From assembly GCA_037349105.1 (NCBI GenBank), contig JAYJMM010000050.1:62001-126000 (forward strand): 64,000 bases of DNA. Reading direction: 5' to 3'. The notes beneath the pieces are model-generated. The model saw only the letters and a program-made list of their open reading frames with translations, was not told where the DNA came from and ran no database searches. Position numbers and translations under genes: made by a program. Source of the DNA: Limnomonas spitsbergensis (Eukaryota; Chlorophyta; Chlorophyceae; Chlamydomonadales). Below, piece by piece: positions 45,101-60,100 of the stretch (its first letter is position 1; each line of letters begins with the position of its first letter).

Positions 45101-48100
45101 TGAAGAGATAGTGAGCGCCGACTGCAAAAAAGTTGCAGTGATGCGGCCGGGCTATGCGTTATTGATTTACTCGGGTTCATCGGGCAGAAACGCCAACAAC
45201 TCTGCAATATGGAGCACACTAGCTCAGGCCAATAGGCAGCAAGCCTAGACAGGAAGTGAAGGACGGAATAGGGGGTGCTGACTGCAATAAGTTGCGGTGA
45301 TGCGGTCGAGCCATGTGTTATTAATTCATCCAGGTTCATCGAGCTGAACAACCAAGACATCTGCAACATGGAGCACCCTAGCTCAAACCAGTGGGCACCA
45401 AGCCTAGACAAGAAGTGGAGGAAGAGAGAGGGGTCGCTGACCGCAACCCTCCACCGCTTGCAGAGGCATGTAGGGGTATGCACCTTCCACCACTTGCATG
45501 TGCATGTGGGGGACGCACCCTCCACCAAATGCATGGGCGTGTATGGGTATGCACCCTCCAATGCTTGCAAAGGCATGTAGGGGTATGCATACCTGAGTGG
45601 TCTACTAGTAGCCATCAGCCATTCCGAATCTGGAACTGCTGGCCTGCAGCTACAGCGAGCATGCACACCAGCATGGAGCTGCTGGCGAGTGGTGAGCTTC
45701 CATGCCAAAATATAAAATTATAGATGTTAGCCAGCTTAGTGAACAGCCTGCACCATCTGGCGAGCTTGCGCACTAGCGTGAAGCTTCTGGCCATCTTGCA
45801 CACCAGCTATCAGCATGAAGTTGGTGGTCAGCTTGCGCACCGGCGTGCTTGGAGCTGAGGGACAACTTGCACACCAGCATGGAGCCCTCTCCAGTACCCT
45901 CTCCCGTGCCCTCCCCCGAGCCCTCCCCAGTACCCTCTCCCGTGCCCTCTCCAGTGCCATCCCCTGTGCCCTCCCCCAAGCCCTCTCCTGTGCCCTCCCC
46001 TGAACCCTCTCCTGTAACCTATCATGTGCCCTCCCCCGTGCTCTCTCCAGTGCCATCCTCCGTTACCTCCCCCGATCCCTCTCCACTTCCCTCTCTAGTG
46101 CCCTCCCCCGAGCCCTCCCCAGTACCCTGTCCCGTGCCCTCTCCAGTGCCATTCCCCGTGCCCTCCCTCGAGCCCTCCCCTGTACCCTCCCCCGTTCCAT
46201 CTTCCGAGCCCTCTCCAGTACCCTCTCCAGTGCCCTCCCCCGAGCCCTCTCCAGTTCCCTCTCCAGTGCCCTCCCCCAAGCCCTCTCCAGTAACCTCCCC
46301 CGAGCCCTCCTCCGAGCCCTCCCCTGTACCCCCCCCCCCCCATGCCCTCCCCCGAGCCCTCTCATGTGCCCTCCCCCAATCCCTCTCCAGAACCCTCCCC
46401 CGAGGCCTCATCAGAACCCTCCCCCGAGCCCTCTCTAGTGCCCTCCCCCGTGCCCTCCCCCGAGCCCTCTCCAGTACCCTCACACAAGCCCTCTCCAGTG
46501 CCCTCTCCCGAGCCCTCTCCAGTGCCCTCCCCCTAGCCCTCTCCCGAGTTCACCCCGAGCCCTCTCCAGTACCCTCTCCAGTGCCATCCGACTCTCCGAC
46601 TCCATCGCTTTAGTGTAGAATGCCTTGTTACGCACATATATTTTTCATTTTTCAAAAGGGACATCCTTCATGCAGACGCAGCTACAGACTCAACATGAAC
46701 ATCCGCAATAGCATTTGTTTAATGATAGACTTTCAAAGTAATGCATGATATTTTGATTGATGTAAATGGGTTTGTGAGAGGGGGTGTTGATTGAAGTAAC
46801 TTGCAGTCATGCATGCGGTCAGACCATGGGTTCTTAATTTACTCAGGTTCATCGGGCCGAACAGCCACGAACTCTGCTGCATGGAGCACACTAGCTCAAA
46901 CTGTGGGCACCAAGCCTATACAGGAGGTGAAGAGAGAGGGGGCGCTGACCACAATAATGTGCGGTAATGTAGTCGTACCGTGACCTATTAATTTATTCAG
47001 CTGCATCTGGTAGAACAGATGAGAACCATGTAACATGGTTGGCACAAGCTCGGGGCAGTAAATGCAAGCCTAGACATGAAGTGAAGGAAGAGATAGCGTG
47101 CGTCGACCACCATAAGCTGCGATGTTGCGGATTCATAATATATTTATGGACATCGGGCTGAACAGTCAAGAACTCCGGAACATGGAGCACAAAAGCCGGG
47201 ATAGTGACAGCAAGCCTATGCAGGAAGTGAAGGAAGAGAGAGTGAGCGCTGATCACAATAAGCTGCGGTGATGCGGTATGGCCATGTGTTATTAATTTAC
47301 ACAAGTTCATTGGGCTGAACAGCCAGGCCACTGCAGCATGGGGCGCACTAGCTCGTGCTAGTGACAAGGAGCATAGACATGAACTGAATGAAGAGAGAGT
47401 GAGCGCCGACTGCAAAAAAATTGCAGTGATGCGGCCGGGCTATGCGTTATTGATTTACTCGGGTTCATCGGGCAGAAAAGCCAACAACTCTGCAATATGG
47501 AGCACACTAGCTCAGGCCATTAGGCAGCAAGCCTAGACAGGAAGTGAAGGACGGAATAGGGGGTGCTGACTGCAATAAGTTGCGGTGATGCGGTCGAGCC
47601 ATGTGTTATTAATTCATCCAGGTTCATCGAGCTGAACAACCAAGACATCTGCAACATGGAGCACCCTAGCTCAAACCAGTGGGCACCAAGCCTAGACAAG
47701 AAGTGGAGGAAGAGAGAGGGGTCGCTGACCGCAACCCTCCACCGCTTGCAGAGGCATGTAGGGGTATGCACCTTCCACCACTTGCATGTGCATGTGGGGG
47801 ACGCACCCTCCACCACATGCATGTGCGTGTATGGGTATGCACCCTCCAATGCTTGCAAAGGCATGTAGGGGTATGCATACCTGAGTGGTCTACTAGTAGC
47901 CATCAGCCATTCCGAATCTGGAACTGCTGGCCTGCAGCTACAGCGAGCATGCACACCAGCATGGAGCTGCTGGCGAGTGGTGAGCTTCCATGCCAAAATA
48001 TAAAATTATAGACGTTAGCCAGCTTAGTGAACAGCCTGCACCATCTGGCGAGCTTGCGCACTAGCGTGAAGCTTCTGGCCATCTTGCACACCAGCTATCA

Positions 48101-51100
48101 GCATGAAGTTGGTGGTCAGCTTGCGCACCGGCGTGCGTGGAGCTGAGGGACAACTTGCACACCAGCATGGAGCCCTCTCCAGTACCCTCTCCCGTGCCCT
48201 CCCCCGAGCCCTCCCCAGTACCCTCTCCCGTGCCCTCTCCAGTGCCATCCCCTGTGCCCTCCCCCAAGCCCTCTCCTGTGCCCTCCCCTGAACCCTCTCC
48301 TGTAACCTATCATGTGCCCTCCCCCGTGCTCTCTCCAGTGCCATCCTCCGTTCCCTCCCCCGATCCCTCTCCACTTCCCTCTCTAGTGCCCTCCCCCGAG
48401 CCCTCCCCAGTACCCTGTCCCGTGCCCTCTCCAGTGCCATTCCCCGTGCCCTCCCTCGAGCCCTCCCCTGTACCCTCCCCCGTTCCCTCTTCCGAGCCCT
48501 CTCCAGTACCCTCTCCAGTGCCCTCCCCCGAGCCCTCTCCAGTTCCCTCTCCAGTGCCCTCCCCCAAGCCCTCTCCAGTAACCTCCCCCGAGCCCTCCTC
48601 CGAGCCCTCCCCTGTACCCCCCCCCCCCATGCCCTCCCCCGAGCCCTCTCATGTGCCCTCCCCCAAGCCCTCTCCAGAACCCTCCCCCGAGGCCTCATCA
48701 GAACCCTCCCCCGAGCCCTCTCTAGTGCCCTCCCCCGTGCCCTCCCCCGAGCCCTCTCCAGTACCCTCACACAAGCCCTCTCCAGTGCCCTCTCCCGAGC
48801 CCTCTCCAATGCCCTCCCCCTAGCCCTCTCCCGAGTTCACCCCGAGCCCTCTCCAGTACCCTCTCCAGTGCCATCCGACTCTCCGACTCCATCGCTTTAG
48901 TGTAGAATGCCTTGTTACGCACATATATTTTTCATTTTTCAAAAGGGACATCCTTCATGCAGACGCAGCTACAGACTCAACATGAACATCCGCAATAGCA
49001 TTTGTTTAATGATAGACTTTCAAAGCAATGCATGATATTGTGATTGATGTAAATGGGTTTGTGAGAGGGGGTGTTGATTGAAGTAACTTGCAGTCATGCA
49101 TGCGGTCAGACCATGGGTTCTTAATTTACTCAGGTTCATCGGGCCGAACAGCCACGAACTCTGCTGCATGGAGCACACTAGCTCAAACTGTGGGCACCAA
49201 GCCTATACAGGAGGTGAAGAGAGAGGGGGCGCTGACCACAATAATGTGCGGTAATGTAGTCGTACCGTGACCTATTAATTTATTCAGCTACATCTGGTAG
49301 AACAGATGAGAACCATGTAACATGGTTGGCACAAGCTCGGGGCAGTAAATGCAAGCCTAGACATGAAGTGAAGGAAGAGATAGCGTGCGTCGACCACCAT
49401 AAGCTGCGATGTTGCGGATTCATAATATATTTATGGACATCGGGCTGAACAGTCAAGAACTCCGGAACATGGAGCACAAAAGCCGGGATAGTGACAGCAA
49501 GCCTATGCAGGAAGTGAAGGAAGAGAGAGTGAGCGCTGATCACAATAAGCTGCGGTGATGCGGTATGGCCATGTGTTATTAATTTACACAAGTTCATTGG
49601 GCTGAACAGCCAGGCCACTGCAGCATGGGGCGCACTAGCTCGTGCTAGTGACAAGGAGCATAGACATGAACTGAATGAAGAGAGAGTGAGCGCCGACTGC
49701 AAAAAAATTGCAGTGATGCGGCCGGGCTATGCGTTATTGATTTACTCGGGTTCATCGGGCAGAAAAGCCAACAACTCTGCAATATGGAGCACACTAGCTC
49801 AGGCCATTAGGCAGCAAGCCTAGACAGGAAGTGAAGGACGGAATAGGGGGTGCTGACTGCAATAAGTTGCGGTGATGCGGTCGAGCCATGTGTTATTAAT
49901 TCATCCAGGTTCATCGAGCTGAACAACCAAGACATCTGCAACATGGAGCACCCTAGCTCAAACCAGTGGGCACCAAGCCTAGACAAGAAGTGGAGGAAGA
50001 GAGAGGGGTCGCTGACCGCAACCCTCCACCGCTTGCAGAGGCATGTAGGGGTATGCACCTTCCACCACTTGCATGTGCATGTGGGGGACGCACCCTCCAC
50101 CACATGCATGTGCGTGTATGGGTATGCACCCTCCAATGCTTGCAAATGCATGTAGGGGTATGCATACCTGAGTGGTCTACTAGTAGCCATCAGCCATTCC
50201 GAATCTGGAACTGCTGGCCTGCAGCTACAGCGAGCATGCACACCAGCATGGAGCTGCTGGCGAGTGGTGAGCTTCCATGCCAAAATATAAAATTATAGAT
50301 GTTAGCCAGCTTAGTGAACAGCCTGCACCATCTGGCGAGCTTGCGCACTAGCGTGAAGCTTCTGGCCATCTTGCACACCAGCTATCAGCATGAAGTTGGT
50401 GGTCAGCTTGCGCACCGGCGTGCGTGGAGCTGAGGGACAACTTGCACACCAGCATGGAGCCCTCTCCAGTACCCTCTCCCGTGCCCTCCCCCGAGCCCTC
50501 CCCAGTACCCTCTCCCGTGCCCTCTCCAGTGCCATCCCCTGTGCCCTCCCCCAAGCCCTCTCCTGTGCCCTCCCCTGAACCCTCTCCTGTAACCTATCAT
50601 GTGCCCTCCCCCGTGCTCTCTCCAGTGCCATCCTCCGTTCCCTCCCCCGATCCCTCTCCACTTCCCTCTCTAGTGCCCTCCCCCGAGCCCTCCCCAGTAC
50701 CCTGTCCCGTGCCCTCTCCAGTGCCATTCCCCGTGCCCTCCCTCGAGCCCTCCCCTGTACCCTCCCCCGTTCCCTCTTCCGAGCCCTCTCCAGTACCCTC
50801 TCCAGTGCCCTCCCCCGAGCCCTCTCCAGTTCCCTCTCCAGTGCCCTCCCCCAAGCCCTCTCCAGTAACCTCCCCCGAGCCCTCCTCCGAGCCCTCCCCT
50901 GTACCCCCCCCCCCCCATGCCCTCCCCCGAGCCCTCTCATGTGCCCTCCCCCAAGCCCTCTCCAGAACCCTCCCCCGAGGCCTCATCAGAACCCTCCCCC
51001 GAGCCCTCTCTAGTGCCCTCCCCCGTGCCCTCCCCCGAGCCCTCTCCAGTACCCTCACACAAGCCCTCTCCAGTGCCCTCTCCCGAGCCCTCTCCAGTGC

Positions 51101-54100
51101 CCTCCCCCTAGCCCTCTCCCGAGTTCACCCCGAGCCCTCTCCAGTACCCTCTCCAGTGCCATCCGACTCTCCGACTCCATCGCTTTAGTGTAGAATGCCT
51201 TGTTACGCACATATATTTTTCATTTTTCAAAAGGGACATCCTTCATGCAGACGCAGCTACAGACTCAACATGAACATCCGCAATAGCATTTGTTTAATGA
51301 TAGACTTTCAAAGTAATGCATGATATTGTGATTGATGTAAATGGGTTTGTGAGAGGGGGTGTTGATTGAAGTAACTTGCAGTCATGCATGCGGTCAGACC
51401 ATGGGTTCTTAATTTACTCAGGTTCATCGGGCCGAACAGCCAAGAACTCTGCTGCATGGAGCACACTAGCTCAAACTGTGGGCACCAAGCCTATACAGGA
51501 GGTGAAGAGAGAGGGGGCGCTGACCACAATAATGTGCGGTAATGCAGTCGTACCATGACCTATTAATTTATTCAGCTACATCTGGTAGAACAGATGAGAA
51601 CCATGTAACATGGTTGGCACAAGCTCGGGGCAGTAACTGCAAGCCTAGACATGAAGTGAAGGAAGAGATAGCGTGCGTCGACCACCATAAGCTGCGATGT
51701 TGCGGATTCATAATATATTTATGGACATCGGGCTGAACAGTCAAGAACTCCGGAACATGGAGCACAAAAGCCGGGATAGTGACAGCAGGCCTATGCAGGA
51801 AGTGAAGGAAGAGAGAGTGAGCGCTGATCACAATAAGCTGCGGTGATGCGGTATGGCCATGTGTTATTAATTTACACAAGTTCATTGGGCTGAACAGCCA
51901 GGCCACTGCAGCATGGGGCGCACTAGCTCGTGCTAGTGACAAGGAGCATAGACATGAACTGAATGAAGAGAGAGTGAGCGCCGACTGCAAAAAAATTGCA
52001 GTGATGCGGCCGGGCTATGCGTTATTGATTTACTCGGGTTCATCGGGCAGAAAATCCAACAACTCTGCAATATGGAGCACACTAGCTCATGCCATTAGGC
52101 AGCAAGCCCAGACAGGAAGTGAAGGACGGAATAGGGGGTGCTGACTGCAATAAGTTGCGGTGATGCGGTCGAGCCATGTGTTATTAATTCATCCAGGTTC
52201 ATCGAGCTGAACAACCAAGACATCTGCAACATGGAGCACCCTAGCTCAAACCAGTGGGCACCAAGCCTAGACAAGAAGTGGAGGAAGTTAGAGGGGTCGC
52301 TGACCGCAACCCTCCACCACATGCATGGGCGTGTATGGGTATGCACCCTCCAATGCTTGCAAAGGCATGTAGGGGTATGCAGACCTGAGTGGTCTTCTAG
52401 TAGCCATCAGCCATTCCGAATCTGGAACTGCTGGCCTGCAGCTACAGCGAGCATGCACACCAGCATGGAGCTGCTGGCGAGTGGTGAGCTTCCATGCCAA
52501 AATATAAAATTATAGATGCTAGCCAGCTTAGTGAACAGCCTGCACCATCTGGCGAGCTTGCGCACTAGCGTGAAGCTTCTGGCCATCTTGCACACCAGCT
52601 ATCAGCATGAAGTTGGTGGTCAGCTTGCGCACCGGCGTGCTTGGAGCTGAGGGACAACTTGCACACCAGCATGGAGCCCTCTCCAGTACCCTCTCCCGTG
52701 CCTCCCCCGAGCCCTCCCCAGTACCCTCTCCCGTGCCCTCTCCAGTGCCATCCCCTGTGCCCTCCCCCAAGCCCTCTCCTGTGCCCTCCCCTGAACCCTC
52801 TCCTGTAACCTATCATGTGCCCTCCCCCGTGCTCTCTCCAGTGCCATCCTCCGTTCCCTCCCCCGAGCCCTCTCCACTTCCCTCTCTAGTGCCCTCCCCC
52901 GAGCCCTCCCCAGTACCCTCTCCCGTGCCCTCTCCAGTGCCATTCCCCGTGCCCTCCCTCGAGCCCTCCCCTGTACCCTCCCCCGTTCCCTCTCCCGAGC
53001 CCTCTCCAGTACCCTCTCCAGTGCCCTCCCCCGAGCCCTCTCCAGTTCCCTCTCCAGTGCCCTCCCCCAAGCCCTCTCCAGTAACCTCCCCCGAGCCCTC
53101 CCCCGAGCCCTCCCATGTACCCTCCCCCCATGCCCTCCCCCGAGCCCTCTCATGTGCCCTCCCCCAAGCCCTCTCCAGAACCCTCCCCCGAGCCCTCATC
53201 AGAACCCTCCCCCGAGCCTTCTCTAGTGCCCTCCCCCGTGCCCTCCCCCGAGCCCTCTCCAGTACCCTCACACAAGCCCTCTTCAGTGCCCTCTCCCGAG
53301 CCCTCTCCAGTGCCCTCCCCCTAGCCCTCTCCCGAGTTCACCCCGAGCCCTCTCCAGTACCCTCTCCAGTGCCATCCGACTCTCCGACTCCATCGCTTTA
53401 GTGTAGAATGCCTTGTTACGCACATATATTTTTCATTTTTCAAAAGGGACATCCTTCATGCAGACGCAACTACAGACTCAACATGAACATCCGCAATAGC
53501 ATTTGTTTAATGATAGACTTTCAAAGTAATGCATGATATTGTGATTGATGTAAATGGGTTTGTGAGAGGGGGTGTTGATTGAAGTAACTTGCAGTCATGC
53601 ATGCGGTCAGACCATGGGTTCTTAATTTACTCAGGTTCATCGGGCCGAACAGCCAAGAACTCCGCTGCATGGAGCACACTAGCTCAAACTGTGGGCACCA
53701 AGCCTATACAGGAGGTGAAGAGAGAGGGGGCGCTGACCACAATAATGTGCGGTAATGCAGTCGTACCATGACCTATTAATTTATTCAGCTACATCTGGTA
53801 GAACAGATGAGAACCATGTAACATGGTTGGCACAAGCTCGGGGCAGTAACTGCAAGCCTAGACATGAAGTGAAGGAAGAGATAGCGTGCGTCGACCACCA
53901 TAAGCTGCGATGTTGCGGATTCATAATATATTTATGGACATCGGGCTGAACAGTCAAGAACTCCGGAACATGGAGCACAAACGCCGGGATAGTGACAGCA
54001 AGCCTATGCAGGAAGTGAAGGAAGAGAGAGTGAGCGCTGATCACAATAAGCTGCGGTGATGCGGTATGGCCATGTGTTATTAATTTACACAAGTTCATTG

Positions 54101-57100
54101 GGCTGAACAGCCAGGCCACTGCAGCATGGGGCGCACTAGCTCGTGCTAGTGACAAGGAGCATAGACATGAACTGAATGAAGAGAGAGTGAGCGCCGACTG
54201 CAAAAAAGTTGCAGTGATGCGGCCGGGCTATGCGTTATTGATTTACTCGGGTTCATCGGGCAGAAAAGCCAACAACTCTGCAATATGGAGCACACTAGCT
54301 CAGGCCATTAGGCAGCAAGCCTAGACAGGAAGTGAAGGACGGAATAGGGGGTGCTGACTGCAATAAGTTGCGGTGATGCGGTCGAGCCATGTGTTATTAA
54401 TTCATCCAGGTTCATCGAGCTGAACAACCAAGACATCTGCAACATGGAGCACCCTAGCTCAAACCAGTGGGCACCAAGCCTAGACAAGAAGTGGAGGAAG
54501 AGAGAGGGGTCGCTGACCGCAACCCTCCACCGCTTGCAGAGGCATGTAGGGGTATGCACCTTCCACCACTTGCATGTGCATGTGGGGGAAGCACCCTCCA
54601 CCACATGCATGTGCGTGTATGGGTATGCACCCTCCAATGCTTGCAAAGGCATGTGGGGGTATGCATACCTGAGTGGTCTACTAGTAGCCATCAGCCATTC
54701 CGAATCTGGAACTGCTGGCCTGCAGCTACAGCGAGCATGCACACCAGCATGGAGCTGCTGGCGAGTGGTGAGCTTCCATGCCAAAATATAAAATTATAGA
54801 TGCTAGCCAGCTTAGTGAACAGCCTGCACCATCTGGCGAGCTTGCGCACTAGCGTGAAGCTTCTGGCCATCTTGCACACCAGCTATCAGCATGAAGTTGG
54901 TGGTCAGCTTGCGCACCGGCGTGCTTGGAGCTGAGGGACAACTTGCACACCAGCATGGGGCCCTCTCCAGTACCCTCTCCCGTGCCCTCCCCCGAGCCCT
55001 CCCCAGTACCCTCTCCCGTGCCCTCTCCAGTGCCATCCCATGTGCCCTCCCCAAGCCCTCTCCTGTGCCCTCCCCTGAACCCTCTCCTGTAACCTATCAT
55101 GTGCCCTCCCCCGTGCTCTCTCCAGTGCCATCCTCCGTTCCCTCCCCCGAGCCCTCTCCACTTCCCTCTCTAGTGCCCTCCCCCGAGCCCTCCCCAGTAC
55201 CCTCTCCCGTGCCCTCTCCAGTGCCATTCCCCGTGCCCTCCCTCGAGCCCTCCCCTGTACCCTCCCCCGTTCCCTCTTCCGAGCCCTCTCCAGTACCCTC
55301 TCCAGTGCCCTCCCCCGAGCCCTCTCCAGTTCCCTCTCCAGTGCCCTCCCCCAAGCCCTCTCCAGTAACCTCCCCCGAGCCCTCCCCCGAGCCCTCCCAT
55401 GTACCCTCCCCCCATGCCCTCCCCCGAGCCCTCTCATGTGCCCTCCCCCAAGACCTCTCCAGAACCCTCCCCCGAGCCCTCATCAGAACCCTCCCCCGAG
55501 CCTTCTCTAGTGCCCTCCCCCGTGCCCTCCCCCGAGCCCTCTCCAGTACCCTCACACAAGCCCTCTTCAGTGCCCTCTCCCGAGCCCTCTCCAGTGCCCT
55601 CCCCCTAGCCCTCTCCCGAGTTCACCCCGAGCCCTCTCCAGTACCCTCTCCAGTGCCATCCGACTCTCCGACTCCATCGCTTTAGTGTAGAATGCCTTGT
55701 TACGCACATATATTTTTCATTTTTCAAAAGGGACATCCTTCATGCAGACGCAGCTACAGACTCAACATGAACATCCGCAATAGCATTTGTTTAATGATAG
55801 ACTTTCAAAGTAATGCATGATATTGTGATTGATGTAAATGGGTTTGTGAGAGGGGGTGTTGATTGAAGTAACTTGCAGTCATGCATGCGGTCAGACCATG
55901 GGTTCTTAATTTACTCAGGTTCATCGGGCCGAACAGCCAAGAACTCCGCTGCATGGAGCACACTAGCTCAAACTGTGGGCACCAAGCCTATACAGGAGGT
56001 GAAGAGAGAGGGGGCGCTGACCACAATAATGTGCGGTAATGCAGTCGTACCATGACCTATTAATTTATTCAGCTACATCTGGTAGAACAGATGAGAACCA
56101 TGTAACATGGTTGGCACAAGCTCGGGGCAGTAACTGCAAGCCTAGACATGAAGTGAAGGAAGAGATAGCGTGCGTCGACCACCATAAGCTGCGATGTTGC
56201 GGATTCATAATATATTTATGGACATCGGGCTGAACAGTCAAGAACTCCGGAACATGGAGCACAAAAGCCGGGATAGTGACAGCAAGCCTATGCAGGAAGT
56301 GAAGGAAGAGAGAGTGAGCGCTGATCACAATAAGCTGCGGTGATGCGGTATGGCCATGTGTTATTAATTTACACAAGTTCATTGGGCTGAACAGCCAGGC
56401 CACTGCAGCATGGGGCGCACTAGCTCGTGCTAGTGACAAGGAGCATAGACATGAACTGAATGAAGAGAGAGTGAGCGCCGACTGCAAAAAAGTTGCAGTG
56501 ATGCGGCCGGGCTATGCGTTATTGATTTACTCGGGTTCATCGGGCAGAAAAGCCAACAACTCTGCAATATGGAGCACACTAGCTCAGGCCATTAGGCAGC
56601 AAGCCTAGACAGGAAGTGAAGGACGGAATAGGGGGTGCTGACTGCAATAAGTTGCGGTGATGCGGTCGAGCCATGTGTTATTAATTCATCCAGGTTCATC
56701 GAGCTGAACAACCAAGACATCTGCAACATGGAGCACCCTAGCTCAAACCAGTGGGCACCAAGCCTAGACAAGAAGTGGAGGAAGAGAGAGGGGTCGCTGA
56801 CCGCAACCCTCCACCGCTTGCAGAGGCATGTAGGGGTATGCACCTTCCACCACTTGCATGTGCATGTGGGGGAAGCACCCTCCACCACATGCATGTGCGT
56901 GTATGGGTATGCACCCTCCAATGCTTGCAAAGGCATGTGGGGGTATGCATACCTGAGTGGTCTACTAGTAGCCATCAGCCATTCCGAATCTGGAACTGCT
57001 GGCCTGCAGCTACAGCGAGCATGCACACCAGCATGGAGCTGCTGGCGAGTGGTGAGCTTCCATGCCAAAATATAAAATTATAGATGCTAGCCAGCTTAGT

Positions 57101-60100
57101 GAACAGCCTGCACCATCTGGCGAGCTTGCGCACTAGCGTGAAGCTTCTGGCCATCTTGCACACCAGCTATCAGCATGAAGTTGGTGGTCAGCTTGCGCAC
57201 CGGCGTGCTTGGAGCTGAGGGACAACTTGCACACCAGCATGGGGCCCTCTCCAGTACCCTCTCCCGTGCCCTCCCCCGAGCCCTCCCCAGTACCCTCTCC
57301 CGTGCCCTCTCCAGTGCCATCCCCTGTGCCCTCCCCCAAGCCCTCTCCTGTGCCCTCCCCTGAACCCTCTCCTGTAACCTATCATGTGCCCTCCCCCGTG
57401 CTCTCTCCAGTGCCATCCTCCGTTCCCTCCCCCGAGCCCTCTCCACTTCCCTCTCTAGTGCCCTCCCCCGAGCCCTCCCCAGTACCCTCTCCCGTGCCCT
57501 CTCCAGTGCCATTCCCCGTGCCCTCCCTCGAGCCCTCCCCTGTACCCTCCCCCGTTCCCTCTTCCGAGCCCTCTCCAGTACCCTCTCCAGTGCCCTCCCC
57601 CGAGCCCTCTCCAGTTCCCTCTCCAGTGCCCTCCCCCAAGCCCTCTCCAGTAACCTCCCCCGAGCCCTCCCCCGAGCCCTCCCATGTACCCTCCCCCCAT
57701 GCCCTCCCCCGAGCCCTCTCATGTGCCCTCCCCCAAGCCCTCTCCAGAACCCTCCCCCGAGCCCTCATCAGAACCCTCCCCCGAGCCTTCTCTAGTGCCC
57801 TCCCCCGTGCCCTCCCCCGAGCCCTCTCCAGTACCCTCACACAAGCCCTCTTCAGTGCCCTCTCCCGAGCCCTCTCCAGTGCCCTCCCCCTAGCCCTCTC
57901 CCGAGTTCACCCCGAGCCCTCTCCAGTACCCTCTCCAGTGCCATCCGACTCTCCTGACTCCATCGCTTTAGTGTAGAATGCCTTGTTACGCACATATATT
58001 TTTCATTTTTCAAAAGGGACATCCTTCATGCAGACGCAGCTACAGACTCAACATGAACATCCGCAATAGCATTTGTTTAATGATAGACTTTCAAAGTAAT
58101 GCATGATATTGTGATTGATGTAAATGGGTTTGTGAGAGGGGGTGTTGATTGAAGTAACTTGCAGTCATGCATGCGGTCAGACCATGGGTTCTTAATTTAC
58201 TCAGGTTCATCGGGCCGAAAAGCCAAGAACTCTGCTGCATGGAGCACACTAGCTCAAACTGTGGGCACCAAGCCTATACAGGAGGTGAAGATAGAGGGGG
58301 CGCTGACCACAATAATGTGCGGTAATGCAGTCGTACCATGACCTATTAATTTATTCAGCTACATCTGGTAGAACAGATGAGAACCATGTAACATGGTTGG
58401 CACAAGCTCGGGGCAGTAACTGCAAGCCTAGACATGAAGTGAAGGAAGAGATAGCGTGCGTCGACCACCATAAGCTGCGATGTTGCGGATTCATAATATA
58501 TTTATGGACATCGGGCTGAACAGTCAAGAACTCCGGAACATGGAGCACAAAAGCCGGGATAGTGACAGCAAGCCTATGCAGGAAGTGAAGGAAGAGAGAG
58601 TGAGCGCTAATCACAATAAGCTGCGGTGATGCGGTATGGCCATGTGTTATTAATTTACACAAGTTCATTGGGCTGAACAGCCAGGCCACTGCAGCATGGG
58701 GCGCACTAGCTCGTGCTAGTGACAAGGAGCATAGACATGAACTGAATGAAGAGAGAGTGAGCGCCGACTGCAAAAAAGTTGCAGTGATGCGGCCGGGCTA
58801 TGCGTTATTGATTTACTCGGGTTCATCGGGCAGAAAAGCCAACAACTCTGCAATATGGAGCACACTAGCTCAGGCCATTAGGCAGCAAGCCTAGACAGGA
58901 AGTGAAGGACGGAATAGGGGGTGCTGACTGCAATAAGTTGCGGTGATGCGGTCGAGCCATGTGTTATTAATTCATCCAGGTTCATCGAGCTGAACAACCA
59001 AGACATCTGCAACATGGAGCACCCTAGCTCAAACCAGTGGGCACCAAGCCTAGACAAGAAGTGGAGGAAGAGAGAGGGGTCGCTGACCGCAACCCTCCAC
59101 CGCTTGCAGAGGCATGTAGGGGTATGCACCTTCCACCACTTGCATGTGCATGTGGGGGACGCACCCTCCACCACATGCATGTGCGTGTATGGGTATGCAC
59201 CCTCCAATGCTTGCAAATGCATGTGGGGGTATGCATACCTGAGTGGTCTACTAGTAGCCATCAGCCATTCCGAATCTGGAACTGCTGGCCTGCAGCTACA
59301 GCGAGCATGCACACCAGCATGGAGCTGCTGGCGAGTGGTGAGCTTCCATGCCAAAATATAAAATTATAGATGCTAGCTAGCTTAGTGAACAGCCTGCACC
59401 ATCTGGCGAGCTTGCGCACTAGCGTGAAGCTTCTGGCCATCTTGCACACCAGCTATCAGCATGAAGTTGGTGGTCAGCTTGCGCACCGGCGTGCTTGGAG
59501 CTGAGGGACAACTTGCACACCAGCATGGAGCCCTCTCCAGTACCCTCTCCCGTGCCCTCCCCCGAGCCCTCCCCAGTACCCTCTCCCGTGCCCTCTCCAG
59601 TGCCATCCCCTGTGCCCTTACCCAAGCCCTCTCCTGTGCCCTCCCCTGCACCCTCTCCTGTAACCTATCATGTGCCCTCCCCCGTGCTCTCTCCAGTGCC
59701 ATCCTCCGTTCCCTCCCCCGAGCCCTCTCCACTTCCCTCTCTAGTGCCCTCCCCCGAGCCCTCCCCAGTACCCTCTCCCGTGCCCTCTCCAGTGCCATTC
59801 CCCGTGCCCTCCCTCGAGCCCTCCCCTGTACCCTCCCCCGTTCCCTCTTCCGAGCCCTCTCCAGTACCCTCTCCAGTGCCCTCCCCCGAGCCCTCTCCAG
59901 TTCCCTCTCCAGTGCCCTCCCCCAAGCCCTCTCCAGTAACCTCCCCCGAGCCCTCCTCCGAGCCCTCCCCTGTACCCCCCCCCCCCATGCCCTCCCCCGA
60001 GCCCTCTCCTGTGCCCTCCCCCAAGCCCTCTCCAGAACCCTCCCCCGAGCCCTCATCAGAACCCTCCCCCGAGCCCTCTCTAGTGCCCTCCCCCGTGCCC